Shown piece after piece: positions 8,054 through 16,547 of a stretch of 64,000 nucleotides of DNA. Both the position numbers and the translations under genes were made by a program. Under the pieces are notes generated by a model. It saw only the letters and a program-made list of their open reading frames with translations. It was not told the DNA's origin and did no database searches. This DNA is from Betaproteobacteria bacterium (GTDB lineage: Bacteria > Pseudomonadota > Gammaproteobacteria > Burkholderiales > Casimicrobiaceae). Position 1 is the stretch's first letter. The number at the start of each line of letters is the position of its first letter. The stretch is from positions 1-64,000 of the forward strand of contig JAAFJA010000017.1 of NCBI GenBank assembly GCA_013298765.1, given 5' to 3'.

Positions 8054-8746
8054 TCAGATCTTGGGCGCGATCGTGATCAGAGCCGGGCTCTGCGTGATAT
8101 TGGAGCGCGCGCTCTTCGATCCCAGGTCATCGATCCACTCGATCGACGGCTCGGCGCCTTCGTCGTCGTGATAGGCCGTGGCCACAACGCGACGACGGAG
8201 GAAGATGTCGCCGTGTTCGATTTTCTCGTCGAGCTCGCGCTCTTCGAGCCCGAGCCTCTTCAACAGCTCGGCGATCAGCTTCCCCCGATCGGGCGCCGTC
8301 GCGAGCGGCTTGTCTGGGAACCCATCGCTCGAGTGCGCCACCCAATCGACGTGGGCCTCCCGCTGGACTCCATGCCCGCCATCGCGCTTGGCTCGCGCTT
8401 CCCAATCGCTGCTGTCCATTCCGTTCTCCATCGTTGAGCCCATCGCTTCCGATACCGTCCTGACCGCCAGCCAGGCATCCCCTGTCCAGTCGCGATCCAT
8501 CACCGCATCCACGGGGCACTCGCATAGCGTAGGACGCTGCCCACAGCCGCCCGCGCACAGCGTCAGACGAGAGCACTCGTCGCACATGTAGTGCCCGTCG
8601 CCTCCGCAGACGTTCATGGGGTGGGGATCGCCTGGATCAAAATCCTCGCAGGGGTGCTCTGGGTCACGAACTCCGGGCTGGCCGAAGAGAGTTCGTCCAT
8701 TGAGGTCCGCGTAGAGCCATGCCCACCGTTCGAGCGTCGTGGTCAT
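8054..8746 (-). CDS. Hypothetical protein with two Cys clusters
   Basis: 230 residues from ATG 8746, behind AGGAGAAGAAG. It opens MTTTLERWAWLYADL and carries CGGDGHYMCDECSRLTLC then CGQRPTLCEC around residues 60-90, which could bind two metals. The remainder is acidic with a KLIAELLKRLGLEERELDEKI helix. A 186-base spacer follows. Not recognised. Confidence 0.6.
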   Translation of the reverse strand: MTTTLERWAWLYADLNGRTLFGQPGVRDPEHPCEDFDPGDPHPMNVCGGDGHYMCDECSRLTLCAGGCGQRPTLCECPVDAVMDRDWTGDAWLAVRTVSEAMGSTMENGMDSSDWEARAKRDGGHGVQREAHVDWVAHSSDGFPDKPLATAPDRGKLIAELLKRLGLEERELDEKIEHGDIFLRRRVVATAYHDDEGAEPSIEWIDDLGSKSARSNITQSPALITIAPKI

Positions 8747-8814
8747 CTTCTTCTCCTGTGCATGAGCACCATCGAGCATTCTGGAGCTAGCGTTTGTCGC
8801 TGGCTTCCTTCGAC

Positions 8815-9549
8815 TCAGCCAATCCACTCTCCGACAGAGCCGGTTCGCAGAGCCTCCGCGATCACCTGGCAGAGCCGCTGCAGCTCGTCATCGAGAGACT
8901 GACCTTGGTTCTTACGAACCGCAGCATTTGCGGAGTGTTCTGTAGCGTTGGCGAAGCCAGATGCGCACGTCGTTCTGGCGTCGTTGGTTGGCTCTGCATC
9001 GCCGAGATTGCTCACCGCATATCCTACGCAGAATGCAGCGTTACCTGCAGAGGTCGCTGCGCATGCTGTGTGGAAAGGGACATTTGCACCGAACTCAGGA
9101 GTTTGTTGAGTGTAAGAAAACAGAGCCGACGTATCGATACTGCTCCAATCTGCCGATGACAATGCAGATGCAGCAGATTCAGCAGCTAGACGGCAGGCTT
9201 CACCGCATTCTTCGGTCGTCGCCTCACCGCGCACCCAGCGTTCGGCGGTATCGATCGCAAGCTGCGGTCGAGAGTCGCCTTCGAGAGCGTGTTTCAACGC
9301 TTCTCGAGCGACGACACACGTCAGCGCCGCGCCGATCTTACAAGACCAGCAGCCGATATTCTCGACGACATCCCGAGCATCCGTCTGAGAAGACGCGTAG
9401 TCGGCGAGCGCGGTGCGTACTGCGAGGCGATGCTCCGGCCTCCATGATCCCAGAGTATCGGCTGGATCCCGATGCTCGGGGTGCAGCTCGGACCACTCCG
9501 AGCGCAGCTCGGGCGCGAGCTTCGCGATGGCATCGTTGATGGCTTCCAT
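8815..9549 (-). CDS. Class B helical paralogue (Imm5-like), isolated copy
   Basis: 244 residues from ATG 9549 (MEAINDAIAKLAPELRSEW). Full class B signature: RSEWSELHPEH, SWRPEHRLAVRTALADYASS, CWSCKIGAALTCVVAREAL, AIDTAERWVRGEATTEEC, and the tail EALRTGSVGEWIG. Its variable Ala/Ser/Thr-rich middle is longer than in the 434-3012 block, about 80 residues. It lies alone among unrelated small genes, showing the family also spreads as single copies. Confidence 0.8.
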   Translation of the reverse strand: MEAINDAIAKLAPELRSEWSELHPEHRDPADTLGSWRPEHRLAVRTALADYASSQTDARDVVENIGCWSCKIGAALTCVVAREALKHALEGDSRPQLAIDTAERWVRGEATTEECGEACRLAAESAASALSSADWSSIDTSALFSYTQQTPEFGANVPFHTACAATSAGNAAFCVGYAVSNLGDAEPTNDARTTCASGFANATEHSANAAVRKNQGQSLDDELQRLCQVIAEALRTGSVGEWIG

Positions 9550-9563
9550 GGTGGACTCTGCTC

Positions 9564-9956
9564 TCAGCCGCTTCGACGCACCCACTTGGACCGCTCGAAG
9601 AACTCGGCGATCCCAATGATCGTAGGGAGCTCATCCAGACGAAGAAGCGCGTATGGGCCGAAGCTTCGATCTTCGTGCTTCACAGGATGCCCGAGCCTGC
9701 GCTCGTAGGCGTTCGCGCGCTCTTGGAGAATCCTTACATAGATGCGCAGCAGCCGCCCGAAGAGCTTGCAATCAGCCTCGCCCTCCACGCTGAAGGTGAA
9801 GTCGTTCTGATCCTCGTTGAGGTAGATTGCCGCACCCTCTCGGTAGGACGGAGCCCATCCAGCGAGCAGCCCCGCGCCGCTGTTCACGAGCAGATCGAGA
9901 ATGCCGTTGTGATGGTGAATGTCCTCACCGAGATCGTTGTCGAAGCTCACTGTCAT
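9564..9956 (-). CDS. Hypothetical soluble protein
   Basis: 130 residues from ATG 9956, behind AAGGACAG. Notable segments are DLGEDIHHHNGILDLLVNSG, FTFSVEGEADCKLFGRLLRIY and LDELPTIIGIAEFFERSKW. Mixed alpha/beta, no signal peptide, no family recognised. It precedes the isolated class B paralogue by 14 bases in the same direction, so the two are probably cotranscribed. Confidence 0.6.
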   Translation of the reverse strand: MTVSFDNDLGEDIHHHNGILDLLVNSGAGLLAGWAPSYREGAAIYLNEDQNDFTFSVEGEADCKLFGRLLRIYVRILQERANAYERRLGHPVKHEDRSFGPYALLRLDELPTIIGIAEFFERSKWVRRSG

Positions 9957-10039
9957 CTGCTTCTGTCCTTCATGGCTGTGATGTCGTCGTGCTCCGCGAC
10001 TTGGCGAGGTGTATGCCGTGCGCAGAGAGCGCTCATCCG

Positions 10040-10192
10040 TCAGTAGATCGCCGTGTGCTCTGCGTAGGCATTCTCGACCAGCTGCTCGTACTCGAGCCTC
10101 GCTCGAGCAGCTCGAGCCTTCTCGAGGACTCGCTTCGTGCGCCTCTTGCGTTGCTCGTCACGGCGAATGCTCTTTGCGGCCATCTCTTCCAT
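10040..10192 (-). CDS. Small basic helical protein
   Basis: 50 residues from ATG 10192, chosen for the GGAGGAGG ribosome site 8 bases upstream. A GTG at 10270 that overlaps the MazG stop (GTGA) is an equally possible start and would add 26 residues. The product is Arg/Lys-rich with an SIRRDEQRKRRTKRVLEKA helix. It may bind nucleic acid. Unrecognised. Confidence 0.5.
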   Translation of the reverse strand: MEEMAAKSIRRDEQRKRRTKRVLEKARAARARLEYEQLVENAYAEHTAIY

Positions 10193-10266
10193 CGCTCTGC
10201 CTCCTCCTGCTCCCGTGTCTTCGTCGATGTTCGTCCTCGTTGCGCCCATCTCGGACGCCGATGGCG

Positions 10267-10806
10267 TCACTTCTCATCGATCCGCGCGTTGGCTTCGAGC
10301 TTCGAGAAGCCGCCGCTCGGAAAACGCTTCCGAATCTTGGAGAGGCTCGCTTCCTCGATGACGGGAAGGGTGAAGAGCGAGTCGATCGTCTTCACGATCT
10401 CCCCTAGATCGACGAGGCAGGCTTGGCGATCGAGGGGCTTGTCGTGGTAGCGCCACTTCTTCACGCGCCCGGCGAACCGAGCGGCTGGCACATGCAGGAG
10501 GGTCACGGCGTCGCACATCCAAGTCATCTCACCGTTCCCCAGTGGAACCAGGTCGAGCAGATCCGAGATCGTCGCGTCCAGCCGATGAGCGGACGTCGTC
10601 GCGTGCCAAAGCACGTCGCCTAGTTCGATCTCCAAGAGGCTGGTCTGTGCAGTCTTCAGTTCGGCGACGGCCTCACCGCACTCTTCTGACAACCCCAGCG
10701 CGCAGTAGGTGATCGCCTCTTCGAACGAGAGGCTCACAAGTTCGCCGCGCATCCCAGCGATCGCCCTCTCGTAGCTGTTCAGCCGGTCATCGTTCGGATC
10801 GATCAT
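10267..10806 (-). CDS. MazG-like nucleotide pyrophosphohydrolase
   Basis: 179 residues from ATG 10806. MazG-type signature: LGLSEECGEAVAELKTAQ, then LLEIELGDVLWHATTSAHRL, giving the ExxE and ELGD metal ligands. The end LSKIRKRFPSGGFSKLEANA resembles the C-terminal part of phage MazG-like proteins. Expected reaction: (d)NTP + H2O to (d)NMP + PPi. In phages these proteins tune nucleotide pools or alarmone levels. A second, different copy runs off the left edge. The substrate cannot be read from sequence. Confidence 0.8.
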   Translation of the reverse strand: MIDPNDDRLNSYERAIAGMRGELVSLSFEEAITYCALGLSEECGEAVAELKTAQTSLLEIELGDVLWHATTSAHRLDATISDLLDLVPLGNGEMTWMCDAVTLLHVPAARFAGRVKKWRYHDKPLDRQACLVDLGEIVKTIDSLFTLPVIEEASLSKIRKRFPSGGFSKLEANARIDEK

Positions 10807-10938
10807 CTCGCCATGCTCCTCTGTCGAGTGCGCCGATTCCTCGCGAACCCTCGCTGCTCGATCGACGTCGCATCTCACGTCGCATGTGACAAGTCCAGCA
10901 TGCGGCGTCGTTTTGTGACGTCCTAAAGCAGCGCTCGG

Positions 10939-11430
10939 CTATCGGCTGAACAGTTCGGGGCCGATCCGCTCAGCGAGCGCCTCCCGCGACGCTGAGATCC
11001 CGATCGCGGAGAGACGTCCGAGGAGCAGGCCCAAGGCATTATCCCGGCTGTCCACATGCAGCTCCTCGAACCCGGATCGATACCGAAGGAACGCCTCCAC
11101 AGCCTGCTCGAAGCTCTTGGCTTCGCACGCGTCGATGGTAAATCCGTGAGGAAAAACCTCGTCGGCGGCGCGCCGCAGGCTTCTCACCTGCGCTGGCTCC
11201 GATCCCGGAAGCGGAGATCGCATGGAGGCTTGCCGTCGGCGGATCTCTTCGACGATGGGCTTCGTCCTCTCGTACGGGAACCTGACGAAGCTGTCTTCGT
11301 TCAACGCCAGCTTCTCCTTCCCGGCGAGAGCCAGCAGTCGGTTTATGTCGAAAACGGAGAACAGCGCCCTCTCCGTCTTGCTGTGAATCAGCGCGTATCC
11401 AATCAGGTCGTCGTCGCTCTCGAGGGTCAT
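10939..11430 (-). CDS. Hypothetical protein
   Basis: 163 residues from ATG 11430, ending in TAG. It reads MTLESDDDLIGYALIHSKTE at the start and has a helical middle with EIRRRQASMRSPLPGSEPAQ. No signal peptide, membrane span or known motif. The upstream gene ends one base before this start region, so the two are tightly linked. It is one of six genes in the window that stop with amber, relevant to the CUA tRNA at 13959. Confidence 0.55.
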   Translation of the reverse strand: MTLESDDDLIGYALIHSKTERALFSVFDINRLLALAGKEKLALNEDSFVRFPYERTKPIVEEIRRRQASMRSPLPGSEPAQVRSLRRAADEVFPHGFTIDACEAKSFEQAVEAFLRYRSGFEELHVDSRDNALGLLLGRLSAIGISASREALAERIGPELFSR

Positions 11431-11431
11431 G

Positions 11432-11827
11432 TCAGCGTTCCTTCTTCTTGCGTTGCTTCGCCTTGGATGTCGCGAGATCCTTGCGTTGGAGCGCGTCGGC
11501 TTGGTCCGCGTGCTTCAGCAGTAACGCGGCGAGCTCTCGAGCTCCGTCCGGGGTGAGCGTGGCGCTCTCCGAGCCTCCCCACGTCTCCGGGCAGTCTTCA
11601 TCTTTCTCGTCGTCGGTGCCCAATCCGTAGACCTCGACGGTCACCACCACCGGCGGTGAAAAGCCACCCATGTTGACGCAGTTCGAGACCGTGACGCCGA
11701 CGCTTCGCTCTCCATCGGCGTGTGCCGCGTCGGGCAGCCATACTCCAAAGTGCTTGCACTTCTTCTTGGCTTCCTTGGTCTTCGTTTTCTTCTCGTCGCC
11801 TCCGCACTTGGTGCTGCCGCTTTTCAC
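11432..11827 (-). CDS. Hypothetical protein with Cys pair and Lys-rich ends
   Basis: 131 residues from GTG 11827, chosen for GGAGAAG immediately upstream; the frame stays open much further but with shadow-like composition. The middle VGVTVSNCVNMGGFSPPVVVTVEVYG is beta-rich, followed by LTPDGARELAALLLKHADQAD, a helical motif seen in many small actinobacterial and phage hypotheticals. Both ends are Lys-rich. First gene of the leftward operon. Confidence 0.6.
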   Translation of the reverse strand: MKSGSTKCGGDEKKTKTKEAKKKCKHFGVWLPDAAHADGERSVGVTVSNCVNMGGFSPPVVVTVEVYGLGTDDEKDEDCPETWGGSESATLTPDGARELAALLLKHADQADALQRKDLATSKAKQRKKKER

Positions 11828-11954
11828 CAGACTTCTCCTTTGGATCTGCTGAGCCCCCGGTCGAGGTCGCGCGCATCCCGCGCGAGCTTGATCGAAGCAG
11901 CAGATGAAAGACCCAACGAGCGATGTCGATGGGCGATCCCCCCGCCGATGATCC

Positions 11955-13745
11955 TCAGAACGCCGGGGCGTAGACGGTCGGCATCCGCGAAACGAAGTAC
12001 GAGCGCGGCGTCCCGAGCGAGATGAGGAAGTTGAGGTTGGGGTTGTTGTACTCCTGGCCAACGCTCGGGAGGATCTTGGAGATCCCGGAGAAGCCGAAGA
12101 AGGAGGGCGTGCTCGAGACCTCGTTGGTCCAAGCGAAGAACTCGGCATCGCACTTCACGAGCTGCACGGCGCCGGTCTCGACGTTCACTCGTCGAAGCGC
12201 GCTGCGGTTCGCGCATCCCTGGTTCACGGCGTCCGCGGGGGCACGCATCCAGTAGAGCCATCGAGCGCCCGCGTTCGACCAGCGGTCGTTGTCGAGCGCG
12301 TCGGTCAAGTCTGCGAGACCAGCAGATCCCGGGACGAGCAGGCGGTAGCTCGGGACCGAGGCGCTCCCGAAGGCCGGGTCCCCCGTCTTCACGAACGGCG
12401 GCAGCGCTGGATTCACGAGGTCCGCCGTCGCGAGGCAGTGGATGCCCATCCCAGAGGGATTCGGCGAGCCGTCGGCGTTGTTCGCCCACGAGACGGCCCA
12501 GCAGATGTCGTCGCGACGCACGGAGCTCTCGTCACGAAGAACGACGTGCGCGGTGCTGTGAGCGCCTGGATAGATCCCGATGGTCCCGAAGAAGCTCGGC
12601 GGAGCTCCCGGCGGAGGAGGGGTGATCACGTCGTACGCGCCGTCGGGTCCGAATCCGCTGATCACGCCAGCTCGAACCCCGCCAGCCATGCGACTGTCGA
12701 GGACACCGAGCACGAGGCTCGATCCCTGCGTGTAGAAGAGCCCGCCTGCGAAGTTGTCGGTCACGACGACGTCGGGGCGCTGCGTGGTGAACACGTTCTC
12801 CGTTGCGTCTCGATCGAGGAGCGCGATCGATCCCGCGAAGACGATGCCCGAGCCGGGAACCCACGGAACCGGTCCACCCGGCGCCGCGACCGCGGCCGCA
12901 GGAAGCACCACGGTCTCGAGGTGCGTGGCCTGGAATCCCGCGAGCGGGCTGAAGCTGTACGCGTAGTAGAACAGCTTGGCCGATCGCCAGACGCCCGTGG
13001 TGCCGAACTCCACCGGCTGCGTTCTCGTGTCGAGTAGGACGAAGCGCCCCGACGTCGACAGCAGACCGTGGCGCTGGACGTTGTACAGCTTGATGGCCAG
13101 CGGGGTTGCGAACTGCTCCCCTGCAGGAGCAGGCAGCTCACCCACCGCGCTGCCCCCGACCTGCAGATGAACGGAGACGCCGCGGTACTCTCCGCCGCCC
13201 GCGATCGGCGTCGGCGAGGGGCTGATCGAGAAGCGCAGCACCGGGTCGCCAGCGGTCCCGTGGATGGCTCGCGCAGGGTTGTTGATCACGGTGCCGTCGT
13301 GCGCGAGGACTCCGACCTCGGTCGGACTCGAGAGCGCGGTGCGAGCGAGCGGGTTGGCGCCGCTCGTCGTGGACGGAGGAGTCAAGGCGCCCGGAGAGCG
13401 ATAGTGCTCCCCGATGGCGCGCGCCGCGTGGCTCGGGACGTCCGATCGAACGGTCAGGGTCGTCACGTCATGGCTGCTGCTCGGCAGTGGCTGCCGAGGC
13501 AGGTACCGGCGCTCGGCCAGATCGCCTTCTGGCGCGACGCGCCGCTCGGCGGCGAAGGCAGCCTCGAGAGCCGACAGCGCGGCGCTCTCCGACGGAAAGA
13601 TCCCGCGGCGCACCGCGTCGTTGAGCTCGGAGCGCTCGGAGGAGGACAGCTCGGCGAGCACGGAGCGATCGGGAGACGTTGAGACGGGCGGCGCACAAGC
13701 GCCGATCGCGACGGCGATCATCAGCGCGAAGTTTCGGAAACGCAT
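11955..13745 (-). CDS. Predicted outer-envelope lipoprotein
   Basis: 596 residues from ATG 13745, with AAGGAGAA just upstream. Residues 1-17 form a signal peptide (MRFRNFALMIAVAIGAC) whose final Cys fits a lipobox. The mature protein is Gly/Pro/Ser-rich and beta-type, without recognised catalytic motifs. Segments such as DGTVINNPARAIHGTAGDPVLRF and FFGTIGIYPGAHSTAHVVL suggest a large extracellular beta domain. Codon use is strongly GC3-biased, unlike the short ORFs at 18280-21598, so it may be host-type DNA. Family and function unknown. A 125-base spacer precedes the next operon. Confidence 0.75.
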   Translation of the reverse strand: MRFRNFALMIAVAIGACAPPVSTSPDRSVLAELSSSERSELNDAVRRGIFPSESAALSALEAAFAAERRVAPEGDLAERRYLPRQPLPSSSHDVTTLTVRSDVPSHAARAIGEHYRSPGALTPPSTTSGANPLARTALSSPTEVGVLAHDGTVINNPARAIHGTAGDPVLRFSISPSPTPIAGGGEYRGVSVHLQVGGSAVGELPAPAGEQFATPLAIKLYNVQRHGLLSTSGRFVLLDTRTQPVEFGTTGVWRSAKLFYYAYSFSPLAGFQATHLETVVLPAAAVAAPGGPVPWVPGSGIVFAGSIALLDRDATENVFTTQRPDVVVTDNFAGGLFYTQGSSLVLGVLDSRMAGGVRAGVISGFGPDGAYDVITPPPPGAPPSFFGTIGIYPGAHSTAHVVLRDESSVRRDDICWAVSWANNADGSPNPSGMGIHCLATADLVNPALPPFVKTGDPAFGSASVPSYRLLVPGSAGLADLTDALDNDRWSNAGARWLYWMRAPADAVNQGCANRSALRRVNVETGAVQLVKCDAEFFAWTNEVSSTPSFFGFSGISKILPSVGQEYNNPNLNFLISLGTPRSYFVSRMPTVYAPAF

Positions 13746-13921
13746 GGAGTTCTCCTTGGGGGAACAACGAACCCGACGCCTCAGTGCGTCGGTGGTCACT
13801 CTCTAAGCCATCTCCTTCGGGGGCGCCACTGTCAAAAGACCTGTCTTTGTCTTTTCTTTTGTTGACTACGGCACCATCGTTGCCTGTAAGTGCTTGAGAT
13901 CGATCGCCATCGTCGGTCTTG

Positions 13922-13950
13922 TTGACTGCGACGCGCTGCTATGTCATCTA
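13922..13950 (+). promoter_or_regulatory. Predicted promoter of the CUA tRNA
   Basis: TTGACT at 13922-13927, a 17-base spacer and CATCTA at 13945-13950 end 8 bases before the tRNA. The same TTGAC-N17-nA spacing recurs before several operons here. The -10 is poor by E. coli standards. Confidence 0.5.
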
Positions 13951-13958
13951 TCCATGAT

Positions 13959-14030
13959 CCGACCATAGCTCAACGGAGGAGCGGCGAGCTCTAAACTCGT
14001 GCGTCGAGGGTTCGACTCCCTCTGGTCGGA
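13959..14030 (+). tRNA. Suppressor-type tRNA, anticodon CUA (reads UAG)
   Basis: A complete 72-base cloverleaf: acceptor CCGACCA/TGGTCGG with discriminator A, T8-A9, D stem GCTC/GAGC with a GG-containing 7-base loop, anticodon stem GCGAG/CTCGT (closing G-U), loop CTCTAAA, 5-base variable region GCGTC, and T stem GAGGG/CCCTC around TTCGACT. Positions 34-36 are CTA (13991-13993), so the tRNA should decode amber codons. CCA is not encoded. The canonical D and T arms exclude a pyrrolysine tRNA, and the short variable region excludes Leu, Ser and Tyr types. The charging amino acid is not determined. It could support amber readthrough. Confidence 0.88.
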
Positions 14031-14081
14031 CTATGCATCCTCTGGTCCGCGTCGAATTTGCAGAACGATGATCGATCGGCG

Positions 14082-14111
14082 TTGACGCCGAGGACGCCGT
14101 TTCTGTACGGA
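14082..14111 (+). promoter_or_regulatory. Possible promoter for the 14160 gene
   Basis: TTGACG at 14082-14087 and TACGGA at 14106-14111 with an 18-base spacer, 48 bases before the next start. A CGGCGT-TG-ACGCCG hairpin at 14077-14090 overlaps the -35 box and could end the tRNA transcript, though no T-run follows. Confidence 0.35.
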
Positions 14112-14159
14112 TAGTTCTGCATGGTCACTCGTTGAACACGCCGTGCAGGACTGGATGCG

Positions 14160-14441
14160 ATGAAGATCCTCTACTGGCTCGTCTCACTGTGGTTTCGAAC
14201 GCTGTGTCGAATGGGTTTTCACCGATTCGAATACTCGATCGACCCAAAGGTGTCGTGCCCAGACCGCGCGATGATCGAGTGTCAGCGCTGCGGTCAGCGA
14301 AGACCGGAGTGCGCAGTCTCGAGCCGAGAGGCCGTGAAGGCTCACATCTCCTCGAACAACAAAGCAGATCGAGATCCAGAGTACAAGAGCCGATGGATGT
14401 CGTTCAAGTGCCGCGACGAAGAGTGGGACCACTCCTCTTGA
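14160..14441 (+). CDS. Small protein with zinc-knuckle-like Cys motif
   Basis: 93 residues from ATG 14160. The first 20 residues (MKILYWLVSLWFRTLCRMGF) are hydrophobic and may form a membrane anchor. A CPDRAMIECQRCGQRR segment with a Cys pair near residue 42 follows, and then a basic tail ending CRDEEWDHSS. Unrecognised. It is read rightward and ends 3 bases before the stop of the convergent class A relative. Confidence 0.65.
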   Translation: MKILYWLVSLWFRTLCRMGFHRFEYSIDPKVSCPDRAMIECQRCGQRRPECAVSSREAVKAHISSNNKADRDPEYKSRWMSFKCRDEEWDHSS

Positions 14442-14444
14442 GGA

Positions 14445-15311
14445 TCATCGTGGATACGTGAGGCACGCTTTTGCTGCGAGCTTGTAGCAGGCTTCCGTCT
14501 GCTCCTGCCACAGGGCGACAAACTCCGCTTCTTCTTCTCTCGCCGTCGCTCGTGGAGAGCGGTTCCCAGCTCGCTCTTGGCGTGTCTCCAAGATGGATTG
14601 CGCGAGCATGGCCCCGAGTCTGCTGAACGCGAGGCGAGAGTCTTTGGGCGTCAGGCTGCGGGGGAGAGAACTTACCGTGTCGTACAAGAGAGACGAGAGA
14701 GCGCGGCCACTCCCAGGCCACTGAATGGCCAGTTCTGGCAGTGGCTGACTTCGTTCGTGACTCGAGTAGTCGAACGCGGCTTTCGCGGCTTCTCCAAGCA
14801 AGCCGCGGTAGCGCAGCGTCATCCAGGCTTCTTCGCTTTGTTCTGAAAGCGACGACCTGTCGAGACCGTCGGCCTGCATGCCTTCGATGGCTTCGGCGAT
14901 CTTTCGGAGCGCGTTATTTGCTCGTCGCTTGTTCAGCCCAACGAGGGTCGGCAACGAGTGGAACGCAGCTCCGCAGACGCACCATGCCGACACCCATGGG
15001 CTGAATCTTCGCAGCTGCTCACCGGCAAAGGTGTCGATGCCTTCCTCTTTGATACCGCCGAGCCAAGCTGCGACAACCGAGAGTGACAGCTCTTGTGCTG
15101 TCACGCCGAGATCGCGGAAGTCCTCGAGGCGATGTGGGAGATTCAGCCCCATCGCCTCGCGCGCGTCTTGGGCTTCATGGGGATCGACGATGGTCGCGCA
15201 CAGCAGCCGATCGAGCTCGTCCGTCGGCAATCCAAGCGGGGCGTCGGATGGCTCGACGTACGCCTTCCAAGACTTCTCTGGGATCCTGGGGAAGCGATCA
15301 CGGGACAGCAT
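14445..15311 (-). CDS. Diverged class A paralogue
   Basis: 288 residues. Class A landmarks are recognisable but diverged: IPEKSWKAYVEPS at the start, LLCATIVDPHEAQDAREAMG, LPHRLEDFRDLG, SLSVVAAWLGG, FSPWVSAWCVCGAAF, and a C-terminal YKLAAKACLTYPR matching the usual ACLSYPVLP. The AIETAERWV helix is degraded. A TAGGGT box lies 9 bases before the ATG with no Shine-Dalgarno, so a leaderless message is likely. It stands alone. Function unknown. Confidence 0.7.
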   Translation of the reverse strand: MLSRDRFPRIPEKSWKAYVEPSDAPLGLPTDELDRLLCATIVDPHEAQDAREAMGLNLPHRLEDFRDLGVTAQELSLSVVAAWLGGIKEEGIDTFAGEQLRRFSPWVSAWCVCGAAFHSLPTLVGLNKRRANNALRKIAEAIEGMQADGLDRSSLSEQSEEAWMTLRYRGLLGEAAKAAFDYSSHERSQPLPELAIQWPGSGRALSSLLYDTVSSLPRSLTPKDSRLAFSRLGAMLAQSILETRQERAGNRSPRATAREEEAEFVALWQEQTEACYKLAAKACLTYPR

Positions 15312-15383
15312 CGTGCGAAGACCCTACCATGAGCGGCGGTCTTTCATGGACGCCGATTTGCTTTGCAGGCTAGGATTTGGCTC

Positions 15384-15977
15384 ATGGACGTCGAGCTCGT
15401 GACTCTCCCAGGCTGTGGGTTCTGCAACCAAGCCAAAGACTGGCTTCGCCGAGAGGGCGTGGCGTTCCGCGAGGTGCCGCACGAGCGGCATCCGCAGCTC
15501 ACGAACTTTCCGACGATGATCGTCGATGGGCGGAAGGCCCTCGTCGGATTCGACCGCGCGAAGTGGGGCAAGGCTCTCGACGACGTGCGGAGCCTTCCCT
15601 CTGGGCTCTCTTCGGCGCCGACGCGGAGGGTCGATCCCAGCGCGGCGCTCGAGGTCGAGCACACCGGTGGAGGTTGCGGCAAGCGGGTGACCCCGACGAA
15701 CGTCAGCACGATGCTCGGCGTCGCCGTGATCGGCGGCATCGTGGGGACGGAGAAGACCCTGCCTTGGATGGCAGGGGCCGGCGCGGCCGTCTACTACCTC
15801 GGAGCGAAGTGGTACGGGTGCCAGGTCCGCGCCGCTGGTACGGGGCTCATGCTCGGCGCCGTGGCAGCGGCCGTGAAGCATTGCGTCCAAGAGGACCGCA
15901 AAGACGAGGCGGCTCGAGCCGCAGCAGCCGCTGCAGCCCCTTCGAGTGCTCCTGTCGAACCTCCTGCTTCCCGCTGA
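15384..15977 (+). CDS. Glutaredoxin/thioredoxin-like domain plus membrane segment
   Basis: 197 residues from ATG 15384. Residues 1-75 form a glutaredoxin-like fold: MDVELVTLPGCGFCNQAKDWL with a CGFC redox pair, then NFPTMIVDGRKALVGFD carrying the cis-Pro region. A linker leads to two hydrophobic segments, about 115-150 (VSTMLGVAVIGGIVG and MAGAGAAVYYLGAKW), and then an Ala-rich tail. Likely a membrane-tethered dithiol oxidoreductase; its partner is unknown. TAGGAT ends 7 bases before the ATG, so a leaderless start is predicted. The next gene follows by 39 bases. Confidence 0.72.
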   Translation: MDVELVTLPGCGFCNQAKDWLRREGVAFREVPHERHPQLTNFPTMIVDGRKALVGFDRAKWGKALDDVRSLPSGLSSAPTRRVDPSAALEVEHTGGGCGKRVTPTNVSTMLGVAVIGGIVGTEKTLPWMAGAGAAVYYLGAKWYGCQVRAAGTGLMLGAVAAAVKHCVQEDRKDEAARAAAAAAAPSSAPVEPPASR

Positions 15978-16016
15978 GTTGTTGATCTCTGCAGAGGCTC
16001 GTGGGAGGGCGTTGGG

Positions 16017-16544
16017 GTGATCACGATCCCTCTGCTCGAAGCGCTCTTTGCGAGGCTGTCTCCGGTGTACGGAAGGCTTCGATGCTTCGCGTGCGACATG
16101 GAGGAGCTGCGCTCCAGCGACGCTCGAGAGGAGTGGGTCGGGGTGGCGGAGGGCCCGTCTTGGTGTGGCGCGGCGGCGCTCTACAACGTCTACCGACGGG
16201 TCGAGCTCTGGCCTACGTGCGGGGTCTTCGAGATCCACCGAGGACCAGCGCCGCCGACGGGGGACCCTGCGCTCGAGTCCTTGGGCAGCGAAGTGGTTGC
16301 GGCGGCGATTCGCGCGAGCGAGCAGAGCAAGTCGCGGCTCTCGCTCGGGACGCCCCTCGTGGCCGTCCTCGGGCTGGAGACGGTCCTGTTGGCCCGGCTG
16401 TCGAACGATCCTCTGCGATGGCAGTCGGAGATCGACGTCGATGCGGCGGTCCTTCGAGAGCCCCTCGAGCTGCCGGGGCTCCCTGGTTCCTCGAAGAAGC
16501 CCAAGAGCAGGGCGGCTGCTCAGCAAGAGCTCGCCATCGAATGA
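16017..16544 (+). CDS. Hypothetical protein
   Basis: 175 residues from GTG 16017, behind GGAGGGC. Segments LRCFACDMEELRSS (Cys pair), GPSWCGAAALYNVYRR and LGTPLVAVLGLETVLLARL are the only landmarks. The C-terminus is Lys/Ala-rich and probably disordered. No family recognised. It follows the glutaredoxin-like gene and converges on 16548-17597, with stops 3 bases apart. Confidence 0.6.
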   Translation: MITIPLLEALFARLSPVYGRLRCFACDMEELRSSDAREEWVGVAEGPSWCGAAALYNVYRRVELWPTCGVFEIHRGPAPPTGDPALESLGSEVVAAAIRASEQSKSRLSLGTPLVAVLGLETVLLARLSNDPLRWQSEIDVDAAVLREPLELPGLPGSSKKPKSRAAAQQELAIE

Positions 16545-16547
16545 CGT

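Noticed and set aside
13959-14030. Pyrrolysine tRNA
   Set aside because: The gene has the canonical GG D-loop, TTCGA T-loop and 5-base variable region that tRNA-Pyl lacks, and no PylS-like gene is present.
14077-14090. Rho-independent terminator after the tRNA
   Set aside because: The CGGCGT-TG-ACGCCG hairpin is not followed by a T-run and overlaps a promoter-like -35 box, so it was not called as a terminator.
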